Origin: Xanthomonas citri pv. mangiferaeindicae | GTDB lineage: Bacteria; Pseudomonadota; Gammaproteobacteria; Xanthomonadales; Xanthomonadaceae | NCBI GenBank assembly: GCA_002240395.1 | Contig: CP016836.1 | Location: 1,426,001 to 1,490,000 of the forward strand | Direction: 5' to 3' | DNA length: 64,000 bases | Part shown: piece after piece, positions 20,645 to 29,700 of the stretch | Layout of the letters: each line of letters begins with the position of its first letter | Position numbering within the stretch: position 1 is the stretch's first letter | The notes under the pieces: model-generated | Told to the model about the DNA's origin: nothing | Seen by the model: only the letters and a program-made list of their open reading frames with translations | Database searches by the model: none | Made by a program: the position numbers and the translations under genes

Positions 20645-20651
20645 CGCCGGC

Positions 20652-20665
20652 TGTAATCGTTTACA
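20652..20665 (+). promoter_or_regulatory. LacI-family-like operator before the GH3 gene
   Basis: TGTAATCGTTTACA is a near-perfect palindrome (TGTAA-N-CG-N-TTACA) with a central CG, the typical shape of LacI/GalR-family operators. It lies just after the -10 box, over the expected transcription start and 11 bases before the ATG, where a bound repressor would block initiation. The regulator is not in this window. Confidence 0.55.
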
Positions 20666-20676
20666 CAGGATCGACG

Positions 20677-22854
20677 ATGCGTCTTGACGACCGGCTGGAA
20701 GCGCTGCTCGCCCGTATGACCGTGGAGGAGAAGGTGGGCCAGCTCGGCATCTTCGCCGACATGCTGCGGCCGTTCGCCGCCGACGTGAATCCGGAGATGA
20801 ACGAGCTCAACGCCGGTGAACTGCGCGAGCGCATTCGGGCCGGGCACGTCGGCGCGGTCTTCAATGGCGTGGGCGCCGCCCAGGGGCGCGAGGCGCAGCG
20901 CATTGCGGTGGAAGAGAGCCGGCTCGGCATCCCGCTGCTGATGGGCGCCGACGTGATCCACGGCATGCGCACGGTGTTCCCGATTCCGCTGGGCGAAGCG
21001 GCGAGCTTCGAGCCTGAACTGGCCCGGCGCACCGCACGCGCGGCCGCGATCGAGGCCACCGCCTGCGGCCTGCACTGGACCTTCGCCCCGACGCTCGACA
21101 TCGCCCGCGACCAGCGCTGGGGCCGCGTGGCCGAGGCCGCCGGCGAGGACGTGGTGCTGGCGAACGCCTTCGCGGCGGCGCGCGTGCGCGGCTTCCAGGG
21201 CGAGGATCTGACCGCCGACGACGCCCTGCTGGCGAGCCCCAAGCACTTCGTCGGCTACGGCGCGGTGATGGGCGGGCTGGACTACAACAGCGTCGAGATC
21301 TCCGAAGGCACGTTGCGCGACGTCCATCTGCCGCCGTTCAAGGCCGCGATCGATGCCGGCGCGCTGACGGTCATGAGTGCCTTCAACGACATCAACGGCG
21401 TGCCGGCCTCGGCCCACGACGGCCTGCTGACCGACCTGCTGCGCGGCGAATGGAAGTTCGGCGGCTTTGTGGTCTCCGACTACACCGCCGATTTCGAGCT
21501 GGTCGCGCACGGCTTCGCCGCTGACGACCGCGAGGCGACCAAGCTGGCGTTCACCGCCGGGGTCGACATGAGCATGCAGAGCGGGCTCTACGCCGCGCAC
21601 CTGCCAGACCTGGTCGCTCGTGGCGAGGTGTCGATGGCGACACTCGACGAGGGCGTGCGCCGGGTGTTCGCGGTCAAGCAGGCGATCGGCCTGTTCGACA
21701 ATCCCTACCGCTCGCTCGACCCCGAGGCCGAAGCCGCGCTCGATCCCCAGGCACTGCACGGCGCGCTGGCGCGCGAAGCTGCACAGCGTTCGATCGTACT
21801 GCTCAAGAACGACGGCAACCTGCTGCCGCTGAAGAAGGCCGGGCAGAAGATCGCGCTGATCGGGCCCTACGCGCGCGACCGCGACAACATCGAGGGATGC
21901 TGGACCCTGTTCGGCGACAAGCGCCTGCACGTGAACCTCGAGGACGGCCTGCGCGCCGCGCTCGACGACGGCGACGCGCTGACGGTGGTCGACGGCAGCG
22001 GCATGGAGAACGCGGTCGACGGCGGGCTCGACGCCGCGGTTGCTGCCGCGCGCGAGGCCGATGTCGTACTGCTGGCGATCGGCGAACCGCAGAACTACAG
22101 CGGCGAGGCGCAGTCGCGCACGCAGATCGTGATCCCGGCCGCGCAGCAGGCGCTGGCCGAGGCCGTCGCCGCGACCGGCACGCCGGTCGTGGTGCTGCTG
22201 CGCCACGGCCGCGCGCTCGCGCTGCACGGCGCGGTGCGCGATGCACAGGCGATCCTGGCGACATGGTTCCTCGGCACGGCGACGGGACCTGCGATCGCCG
22301 ACGTGCTGTTCGGCGACTACAACCCGTCTGCGCGTCTGCCGGTGAGCTTCCCGCGCGACTCGGGCCAGCAGCCGCTGTACTACAACCGCCAGCGCACCGG
22401 CCGGCCCGAGCTGCCGGAGATGAGTGAGTTCAAGAGCCGTTGGCGCGAGATGCCGCACAGCCCGCTGTACCCGTTCGGCCACGGGCTGTCGTACACCCGC
22501 TTCGAATACGGCCCGGTGCAGCTGTCGACCGACACGCTCGACTGGGACGGCACGCTGACCGTCTCGGCGACGCTGCGCAACGCCGGCGAGCGCGCCGGCG
22601 AAGAAGTCGTGCAGCTGTACATCCACGACCGCGTCGCCAGCCGCGTGCGCCCGATCCGTGAGCTCAAGGCCTTCCGCAAGGTCGCACTCGCTCCGGGGGA
22701 GGAGACCACGGTCGCGTTCGAACTGCATCGCGACCAGCTCGCCTTCACTACCCGCAGCGGCGCGTTCGCAGCCGAGCCGGGGCTGTTCGACGTGTGGATC
22801 GCCCCGCATTGCGAGGCCGGCGAGGCGGTGCAGTTCACCCTGCGCGGGGCCTGA
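20677..22854 (+). CDS. bglX: Glycoside hydrolase family 3 (beta-glucosidase/BglX type)
   Basis: Enzyme of 725 residues with the full GH3 architecture. The (beta/alpha)8 domain begins LLARMTVEEKVGQLG and contains PLLMGADVIHGMRT and the KHFVGYGA motif. The nucleophile aspartate lies in GGFVVSDYTAD. The second alpha/beta domain starts near SIVLLKNDGNLLPL, and a C-terminal fibronectin-III-like domain ends the protein (GEEVVQLYIHDRVAS). It probably hydrolyses beta-linked gluco- or xylo-oligosaccharides. No signal peptide is visible from this start, unlike many periplasmic BglX proteins, so it may be cytoplasmic. Control by a LacI-type repressor is suggested by the palindrome upstream. Confidence 0.9.
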   Translation: MRLDDRLEALLARMTVEEKVGQLGIFADMLRPFAADVNPEMNELNAGELRERIRAGHVGAVFNGVGAAQGREAQRIAVEESRLGIPLLMGADVIHGMRTVFPIPLGEAASFEPELARRTARAAAIEATACGLHWTFAPTLDIARDQRWGRVAEAAGEDVVLANAFAAARVRGFQGEDLTADDALLASPKHFVGYGAVMGGLDYNSVEISEGTLRDVHLPPFKAAIDAGALTVMSAFNDINGVPASAHDGLLTDLLRGEWKFGGFVVSDYTADFELVAHGFAADDREATKLAFTAGVDMSMQSGLYAAHLPDLVARGEVSMATLDEGVRRVFAVKQAIGLFDNPYRSLDPEAEAALDPQALHGALAREAAQRSIVLLKNDGNLLPLKKAGQKIALIGPYARDRDNIEGCWTLFGDKRLHVNLEDGLRAALDDGDALTVVDGSGMENAVDGGLDAAVAAAREADVVLLAIGEPQNYSGEAQSRTQIVIPAAQQALAEAVAATGTPVVVLLRHGRALALHGAVRDAQAILATWFLGTATGPAIADVLFGDYNPSARLPVSFPRDSGQQPLYYNRQRTGRPELPEMSEFKSRWREMPHSPLYPFGHGLSYTRFEYGPVQLSTDTLDWDGTLTVSATLRNAGERAGEEVVQLYIHDRVASRVRPIRELKAFRKVALAPGEETTVAFELHRDQLAFTTRSGAFAAEPGLFDVWIAPHCEAGEAVQFTLRGA

Positions 22855-22922
22855 CACGCGCAGCGGGCGCCCGCGCCCGGATCATGGCCGCAGTCGCCGC
22901 GCGCGGCGACTGCTCCCGCCTC

Positions 22923-23318
22923 TCAGTCCGCGTCTGCGGCGTACTGCTTCTCTTCGATGAAGCCGGCGCCGGCCAGGCGGTTGATGGCGTTCTTGAGCTC
23001 GACGCGGGCGTGGTTGGTCGTGGCGACGGCGCGCGCGAGGCGGATGAATTCGTCGTCGAAGGTCTGGCTGCGCTCGCGGTCGCGCAGGCCGTCCTGGATG
23101 TCCCACATCGTCGCGTTGACCGCCTTGAGCTCGGCCTTCAGCGATGCGAAGCCGGGATCGCCCGCTTCGACGCCGCGCCAGGGCGTCAGCAGCGCGTCGA
23201 GTTCGGTGCGCACGTGCGCGAGCTTGTCGGCATCGTCGAGCCGCTCGGCCTTGATTTCGAGGATGGTGATCTTGTCGGCGAGTTCGCCGACCGATACCGG
23301 GGTCATCACTGCGCCCAT
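22923..23318 (-). CDS. DUF6165-like protein
   Basis: Cytoplasmic helical protein of 131 residues. The N-terminal block PVSVGELADKITILEIKAERL and the central VNATMWDIQDGLRDRE resemble the DUF6165 family as I remember it; not checked by search. The family function is unknown, though relatives often sit near polysaccharide or glycosyltransferase genes. A GAGGAG ribosome-binding sequence precedes the ATG at 23318; an in-frame ATG at 23306 is an alternative. Confidence 0.7.
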   Translation of the reverse strand: MGAVMTPVSVGELADKITILEIKAERLDDADKLAHVRTELDALLTPWRGVEAGDPGFASLKAELKAVNATMWDIQDGLRDRERSQTFDDEFIRLARAVATTNHARVELKNAINRLAGAGFIEEKQYAADAD

Positions 23319-23351
23319 GTCTGTCTCCTCGTCGCTGGCAAGCCGCTCATT

Positions 23352-24116
23352 CTAGTCGCGTGCCGCCGCCGCGGCCTGGTGGATGGCCGGGATCGTCCAG
23401 CCCTGGACCAGCGCGTACAGGATGCGGCGGTCTTCGTCGTCCAGCCCGCCGCTCGCCTGGGCGCGATAGCGCATCCGGAACGCGCGCGCGGTCGCGTCCG
23501 GATCGTCGATCGAATAGCCCAGCGTGTGCAGCGCCTGCAGCGTATCGAAGCCTGCCGGCGCTGGCGGCGTGCCGTCCTGCGGCCAAAGGCCGTAGCCGTG
23601 CTCGGCGAGGCGGCGCCAGGGGAAATGCACGCCCGGGTCGATCTTGCGCGTGGGCGCGAGGTCGGAATGGCCGATGACGTTCTCCGGCGCGATCCGCCAG
23701 CGCGTGCGCAGGTCCTCGAGCAGCACCAGCAGGCTCTCGATCAAGGGCTCGGCGAACGGCTCGCGGCCGTTGTTGTCGAGCTCGATGCCGATCGAGGCCG
23801 AATTGACGTCGGTGATCGCGCCCCAGCGGCCGGCGCCGGCGTGCCAGGCGCGATCGAGGTCGGACACCAGCTGGTAGCGCTCGCCGTGTTTGCCGATCAG
23901 GTAGTGCGCACTGACCCGACCACCGCTGTTGGCGGTGCGCAGCGTGTCGAGACTGCGTTCGACCGAGTCCTGCTCGGTGTAGTGCAGCACCACCAGCACC
24001 GGCCGGCGCGCATCGGCGTTGGCCGACGGCACCCAGGTGGCGAGCGGATTGCGCGGGGCCTGGTGGGCGCAGGCCGACAGCAGCAGCGCGGCGACGAGGA
24101 GAGAAAGGAGGCGCAT
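23352..24116 (-). CDS. N-acetylmuramoyl-L-alanine amidase lipoprotein (AmiD-like)
   Basis: Amidase_2-fold zinc enzyme of 254 residues that should cleave the bond between N-acetylmuramic acid and L-alanine in peptidoglycan or muropeptides. The signal peptide ends in the lipobox LLLSACAH. Zinc-ligand regions are VVLHYTEQ (first His), WHAGAGRWG and IGHSDLAPTRKIDPG (last His, with the catalytic Lys nearby). The C-terminal helical extension resembles the peptidoglycan-binding domain seen in AmiD. It is convergent with no gene and ends 33 bases before the DUF6165-like gene on the same strand. Confidence 0.85.
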   Translation of the reverse strand: MRLLSLLVAALLLSACAHQAPRNPLATWVPSANADARRPVLVVLHYTEQDSVERSLDTLRTANSGGRVSAHYLIGKHGERYQLVSDLDRAWHAGAGRWGAITDVNSASIGIELDNNGREPFAEPLIESLLVLLEDLRTRWRIAPENVIGHSDLAPTRKIDPGVHFPWRRLAEHGYGLWPQDGTPPAPAGFDTLQALHTLGYSIDDPDATARAFRMRYRAQASGGLDDEDRRILYALVQGWTIPAIHQAAAAARD

Positions 24117-24183
24117 CGCCGCATTGCACCCGTTCGCCGCCGCGGGCGCAACCCGGGCGGCGGCGCAGAGGCTGTCAACGCGC

Positions 24184-24441
24184 TCAGCGATCGAGCAGCA
24201 CGCGGACCAGGGTGCCTTCGGGCAGGCGTTCGACGCGCAGCTCGTACCAGCAGCGGTCGCGGGCGAGCCGCTCGCACTTCCACGATAGGAAATCGAGCGA
24301 CCAGGTGAGTGGCGAGGCGCCGCTGCGTTCCAGGAACTGCGCCAGCGGAAACACCGCCTCCTGGCGACGGTCCTCGCGCAGCGACCACGCCGTCCAGTGC
24401 AGCAGCCAGTCGTAGTCGGCTTGGGGGACCTCGGGTTGCAT
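24184..24441 (-). CDS. Hypothetical protein, small tandem paralogue A
   Basis: Protein of 85 residues with many aromatic residues (DYDWLLHWTAWSL; FLSWKCERLARDRCWYELRV). The C-terminal 40 residues align with the upstream neighbour at 24489 (SW..-RL-R---WYEL---LP-G---R). No signal peptide, membrane segment or known domain. The ATG at 24441 was chosen for matching length with the neighbour. Function unknown. Confidence 0.6.
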   Translation of the reverse strand: MQPEVPQADYDWLLHWTAWSLREDRRQEAVFPLAQFLERSGASPLTWSLDFLSWKCERLARDRCWYELRVERLPEGTLVRVLLDR

Positions 24442-24488
24442 CGGGGATGTCTCGCTGTCGATCAGGTGTCGCCTGCATGGCGTCGTCA

Positions 24489-24749
24489 TCAGGCATGCGG
24501 CGGACGTTCGCGGAAGATGCGCACCTGCTCGATGCCGCCGGGCAACGTGTGCGTCTGGAGTTCGTACCACTCGCCGGTGCGGATCAATCTGTCGCTGGCC
24601 CAGGACACGAAGGCGAACGCCCAGTCCTGCTCCGCCATGCCGCTGCGGTGCACGAACACGTCGAGCGGCAGATCCAGCCGCTCGCCTTGTGGGCACGGTT
24701 CCCACCCGGGCAGTCCGGCCATCCAGTCGAATGTGGTACAGGGCGGCAT
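24489..24749 (-). CDS. Hypothetical protein, small tandem paralogue B
   Basis: Protein of 86 residues, related to the gene at 24184 through the shared pattern FVSWASDRLIRTGEWYELQT plus LPGGIEQVRIFRE. The two are 47 bases apart on the same strand and look like an old tandem duplication. No recognised domain. The ATG at 24749 overlaps the end of the terminator region of the subtilase gene. Confidence 0.6.
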   Translation of the reverse strand: MPPCTTFDWMAGLPGWEPCPQGERLDLPLDVFVHRSGMAEQDWAFAFVSWASDRLIRTGEWYELQTHTLPGGIEQVRIFRERPPHA

Positions 24750-24752
24750 GAG

Positions 24753-24793
24753 AAAACGCACCCGCCCGCATCGCCGTGGGCGATGCAGGCGGG
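24753..24793 (-). terminator. Rho-independent terminator of the S8 peptidase gene
   Basis: Read on the minus strand: stem CCCGCC-GCATCGCC pairing with GGCGATGC-GGCGGG (one mismatch between the two stem parts, CAC loop) and then TGCGTTTT. Hairpin at 24761-24793, T-run at 24753-24756. It starts 13 bases beyond the peptidase stop. Confidence 0.7.
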
Positions 24794-24805
24794 CGCCTGG
24801 GACCT

Positions 24806-26671
24806 CTACTGGCGCGCGACCAGGGTCAGGCCCGCGTACGTGCCGGTGAGGCGGATGTAGTACTTGCCTGCCTGCGGCGCGGTGAAGCGGACGGTCTCGG
24901 TATTGCTCTTGGCACGCGTGGAGAACGCATCCCGGTCGGTGGCGGTCGGGACCCGGCCCCGGGCGACATGCATCGACACATCGCCCGTGCCGCCGAAGGT
25001 CATGAAGGTCAACACCGTGCCGGCCTTCGCCTCGAACGTGTAGAGCGCGTCCTCGGCGCCCGCAGACAGGCCACGCAGCTCGACCTTGTTGGTCAGCGGC
25101 ACTTCCAGTGGTGCGCAGTCGCTGGTGCACGGCGGCTGCGTGGCGCGATGCAGCAGCTGGGCCGCATCCAGAATGCCCGCCCCCATCGGCGTGTTGGTGG
25201 GAATCGCCGCAGGAAACGGCCGCGCGGTGCGGCGCAGCAGGTCACGCATGTCGCTCCAGTTCAATGGCGTCTCGACGACGCTCTGCACCATGGCCGCGGC
25301 TGCGGCGACATGCGGCGAGGCCATCGAGGTGCCGGTGTAGCCGCCCAAGACCCAGTCGCTGGTCGGGCGCGTGGTGCCGGCATTGAGGACCTGGAAGATG
25401 TAGCCGTTGGGATCGCCATCGACATCGCCGCCACCGCCCGGTGCCGACAGGTCGACTCGGGGGCCCCAACTGGAATAACTGGCCTTGCCACCGGTGACGC
25501 GAGTCGCGCCGACCGAGATGACGCCCGTGCACGAGCTCATGGTGTAGGTGCCGGCATTGGCGTTGGAATTGCCGGCCGCCACGACGATGATCGAACCCTG
25601 CGCGTTGATCTTGTCGATAGCGTCCTGGTATAGCGCCGGGCAGGCCTGCGGGCCGGTACTGCCCAGGCTCATGTTGATGATCTCGGCCGGATTGGGGTTG
25701 GCGGGCACGCCCTCGACCGGCAGGCCGGCGGCCCACATCATGCCGTCGGCGATGTCGCTGCCGTAGCCACCGCACGAGCCGAGCACGCGCACCGGCACGA
25801 CCTTGGCACCGTGGGCGAGGCCAGCCAGACCGGCGCCGTTGTTGGTCTGCTGGGCGATCGTGCCGGCGACGTGGCTGCCGTGCCAGGAGCTGTCGCGCGG
25901 CGCATTGCCCTGCGCGCCCAGTGCGGTGCAGTAGTTGGCCTCGACCCAATCGCCCACGTCCCAGCCGCCGGCCACGCGGGCATCGGTGTCGCGGCGGGAA
26001 ATGCGCCGATCGCTGATCATGTCGTAGCCAGGCAGGACATTGACCGCGAGATCGGGATGGTTTTCGACGATGCCGGTATCAACCACCGCGACCACGACAC
26101 CTTCGCCGGTGGAGATGTCCCAGGCCTGCTCGGCGCGCACGCCGCCGGTCGGGTCCTTGAAGTTCCACTGGAAGCGCGTGTACTCAGGATCGTTGGGCAC
26201 GGCGGCCGGCATCACCGTCGGCGCGCGCGCGACATCGGCGCGCTGGTAGAGCCGGTCGACCTCGACCCGGAGCACGCCGGGCTCGGCCGACAGTTCGCGG
26301 ATGAAGCTCGCACGCTCGGACTCGGTCATCGCGCGCGAGGCCTGCACCACGTGCCAGCCAGGCGCAGCCATGCTGCGCAGCACGCGCGCGGTGGCGGCCG
26401 GGCGTGCGGCCGAGGTCGCGGTCGCAGCGACCGCGCTCGACAGGCCGGCGCGGCGGACGCTGGTCGTCAGCGCGCTGCCCAGGGCCGCGCGCCCCTGCGC
26501 CGACGCTTGACTGGTCTTGACGACGAACCGCTGGCCCGCCGCCGCAACGGGCTGCTTTTCGCCGGCCAGATCGCGGGTCACGCTACGGTCGAGGCGAGGG
26601 CCTGCGGCCTGCGCGCCGCCGGTCAACAGGATGGCGGCGATCGCCGCGCCAAGGGTGGTCTGGATACGCAT
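24806..26671 (-). CDS. Secreted S8 (subtilisin-family) serine peptidase with C-terminal PPC domain
   Basis: Exported protease of 621 residues. The signal peptide is MRIQTTLGAAIAAILLTGGAQAA. A pro-region runs to about residue 150. The catalytic domain carries Asp in VVAVVDTGIVENHPD, His in SWHGSHVAGTI, the oxyanion Asn in VVAAGNSN and Ser in GTSMASPHVAA. The C-terminal about 90 residues form a PPC-type beta domain (VELRGLSAGAEDALYTFEA...YYIRLTG), commonly removed during secretion. It resembles extracellular proteases of Xanthomonas/Lysobacter. It lies directly downstream of the adhesin gene on the same strand, 68 bases away. Confidence 0.92.
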   Translation of the reverse strand: MRIQTTLGAAIAAILLTGGAQAAGPRLDRSVTRDLAGEKQPVAAAGQRFVVKTSQASAQGRAALGSALTTSVRRAGLSSAVAATATSAARPAATARVLRSMAAPGWHVVQASRAMTESERASFIRELSAEPGVLRVEVDRLYQRADVARAPTVMPAAVPNDPEYTRFQWNFKDPTGGVRAEQAWDISTGEGVVVAVVDTGIVENHPDLAVNVLPGYDMISDRRISRRDTDARVAGGWDVGDWVEANYCTALGAQGNAPRDSSWHGSHVAGTIAQQTNNGAGLAGLAHGAKVVPVRVLGSCGGYGSDIADGMMWAAGLPVEGVPANPNPAEIINMSLGSTGPQACPALYQDAIDKINAQGSIIVVAAGNSNANAGTYTMSSCTGVISVGATRVTGGKASYSSWGPRVDLSAPGGGGDVDGDPNGYIFQVLNAGTTRPTSDWVLGGYTGTSMASPHVAAAAAMVQSVVETPLNWSDMRDLLRRTARPFPAAIPTNTPMGAGILDAAQLLHRATQPPCTSDCAPLEVPLTNKVELRGLSAGAEDALYTFEAKAGTVLTFMTFGGTGDVSMHVARGRVPTATDRDAFSTRAKSNTETVRFTAPQAGKYYIRLTGTYAGLTLVARQ

Positions 26672-26712
26672 GGAACGTGTCTCCGTCGAAGAAAGGAATA
26701 TCGCGAAAGACA

Positions 26713-26732
26713 GCGGCGTCGGTCGACGCCGC
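26713..26732 (-). terminator. Hairpin between adhesin and S8 peptidase genes
   Basis: GCGGCGTC pairs with GACGCCGC (GGTC loop) just after the adhesin stop, followed on the minus strand by TGTCTTTCG. The U-tract is weak, so read-through into the peptidase gene is possible. Confidence 0.4.
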
Positions 26733-26739
26733 CGCGGTG

Positions 26740-29700
26740 TCACAGGTCGATGCCGAAACCGAAGCCGGCCGATTTCTCGTCGCCGCTGAACGCGCCGCCG
26801 AGACTGAAGGACGCGCGCTCGCCGACCCGCTTGGCGTAGCCGATCGACAGCGCCTGCTCGCCGCTCTGGAAGCCGGCGCCCACCGCCACGCGTCCGCGCG
26901 GACTCTGTGTGCCGGCGGCGTTGGTGGCCATGTTGAGCATTGCCGCGCTCATCGCACCCTGCCGGTCCATGCGCCGGTCGACGTCACTGAAACGACGCTC
27001 GACATCGCCGCGGTAGGCGTCGAACTGATCCCCCCACGCGGCCAGGCGCTGGTCGGTGTAGGCCTTGGACGAGGCCACCGCCTGGGTGGCGGTGGTGTCG
27101 GCGTAGGCCTTGGCCTCGGTGACGCCGGCCCGGACCTGGGCGACGTTGGCCGCATCGGTCGCCTGCGTGCCGGCGGCGACGTTGGCGATCTGCCGCTCGG
27201 CACCCGCACTGCCGACCGAAACGGTCTGGGCGCGGTCGGCGACCGAGCCCTGGCCGAGTGCGACCGCGCCCTGCGCGGTGACGCTGGCCCCCTGGCCGAG
27301 CGCGGTGCCCGAAGCCGCGGTGACCGAGGCGCTTTCGCCGATGGCGACCGCATTCGTGGCATCGGCCGAGATACGGCTGTTGGCACCGACTGCGGTGCTG
27401 CCGTCGGCATGCACCTGGGCGTTGCCGCCGACGGCCGTGTCGTTGGGCCCGTACGCATAGGCGTCGCCGCCCAACGCCACGCCATTGGCGCCGTTCGCCG
27501 CGGCACCGCCGCCGACTGCCACCGCATTGGTGTCCGCGCCCACAGTGGCCGGCGCGTCGCCACCGACCGCGACGCGGTCGTTGGTGCCCTGGTTGCTGTC
27601 GATCACTGTCTCGACCGACCCGACGCGGGTCTTGAGTTGGCTGATCTGCACGTCGAGCGCGGCGAAGGTCGCGCCGATCGACGCGTATTGCGTGCCCTGC
27701 ACGGCGTAGCTTGGCGCCGCCAGCGTGCCGAACGCGGTGACTGCGGCGCCGCCGCCCAGGATGTCGGCCATGCTCTGCAGGCCGCCGTGCAGTTGGGCAC
27801 CGTTGATCGCCTGCGTGCTGTCGGCCGACACCGCGCCTGCGGCCAGGTTCGACAACACCGTGCCGTCGGCCCCCGCCAGCGAGATGCGGCCCTTGTCGAC
27901 GTCGTCGTAGGCCACCGCGTTCTGCGCGACCCCGGCGACGTCGCCAATGCGCGTATCCAGATCATCCACGCGGCCTTCGACCGCGGTCACCCGCGTGTTC
28001 GTCTCGAACAGCTGGCTGCCATTCACCGCATCGGTGCTGTCTTCGGTCAGTTCGCCGGCGGCGACGTTCGTGATCACCGTGCCGTCGGCCCCGGCCAGCG
28101 AGATGCGCGCCTTGTCGGCATCGTCGTAGATCACGGCATTGGCAGACAGCTCACCGAGGCCACCGGCGACGGCGTCGAGCTGCGCGAGGTTCACCGCATC
28201 GGTCGCTTCGGTGCCGGCGGCGACGTTGGTGATCTGGCGTTCGGCGCCCGCCCGGCCCACCGAGATCGTGTTCTCTCGGTGCGCCCAAGAATTCGCACCC
28301 AGAGCGACGCTGTTGTCGACGCCGGTCCACAGGCCGTTGGCCTGCTGCCGACCGACGATCGCCGAGGTGCCCAGCGCGATCGAGTCCGATCCGTAGGTGT
28401 TGGTGCCGACCCCGATGGCGATGCTGTTGAGGTACAGGATCGGCGAGGGCGCGAAGAAGTCGCCGTTCCAGACCATCGAGCGGTTGCCGATCGCGATCGA
28501 ATTCTGGCCAGCGGCTGCGGATGCCGTTCCCAGCGCGACGGCGTTGAGGTTGCGGGCCGATGCCGCGTTGCCCAGTGCCGTGCCACCTTCATAGAGGGCG
28601 TTTGCGCTCGACCCGATCACCGTGGTGCCCTTGGCGCTCGCGCGCGCGCCCGAGCCGATCGCCGTGGTGAAGTCGAACGTGGCCTGCGCGCGATCGCCGA
28701 TCGCGATTGCATCGTAAGCGGTGGCCTGTGTCCGATAGCCGATCGCGATCGAGCGGATGGCCGTGGCTTCGGCCAATGCACCGATCGCGGTCGCGGCGTA
28801 TTCGGTCGCCTGCGCGCCGCCACCGATCGCCGTCGACAAGCGGCCTTGCGCCTTGGTGTTGCGCAGGATCTGGCCCATAAAGTTCGAGCCGATTTCGTCC
28901 TCGCGCACGTCGACGATGCCACCGATCGCAACGGCCGATTTGCCGCTGGTCTCCGACTGCGCGCCGATGGCGGTGTTGAAGTCGCCGTTGGCCTGGGCGC
29001 CGGCGCCCGCGGCCGTTGCGCCCAGCCCCGACGCGGCGGTCTGGCTGTGGATCACCACGCCGCGCGGCAGGGCGCTGTAGTCGATGTCGAGAACGCCGCC
29101 AAGGGCGGTCGACGAGTCGCCGACCGCCAGGCTGTCGCGGCCGAGTGCAGTGGCGTTGTTCGCATACGACACCGCGCCCGCTCCGAGCGCGACCGTACCG
29201 GCGCCCACCGCAGATGCCGCCTCACCGGCCGCCAGCGCATTCTCGCCATCGGCGTAAGCGCCCGCATCGCTGTCGGGGCTACCCGTGGCCTGCAGATAGC
29301 GCGAGGCATCCGCGGCCACCGCCTCGAGCTGGGACAGGTTCACCGCATCGGTGGCCTGCGTGCCCGCGGCGACGTTGGTGATCTGCCGCTCTGCGCCACT
29401 GCGACCGATCGAGACCGTGTTGCTGCGATCGGCGATGGCGCCGGCGCCCAGGGCCACCGCATCGTCGATGTTGCTTGGCAAGCCATCGTCTTCCGGTAGG
29501 GCCCATCCACCGACCGTCGCCCCGGCGCCGAGTGCGATCGAGCGGCTGCCGTGCACCTCGGCATTGGTGCCCATCGCGATGCCGTCGGCAAACACGACGG
29601 TCTCCTCACGCCAGGGATTACTGTTCCACACGAAGGATTTGCCGATCGAGATGCTGTTCTCGGCGGCAGCCCAGGCACCGCTGCCCAGCGCCGTGGCGCC

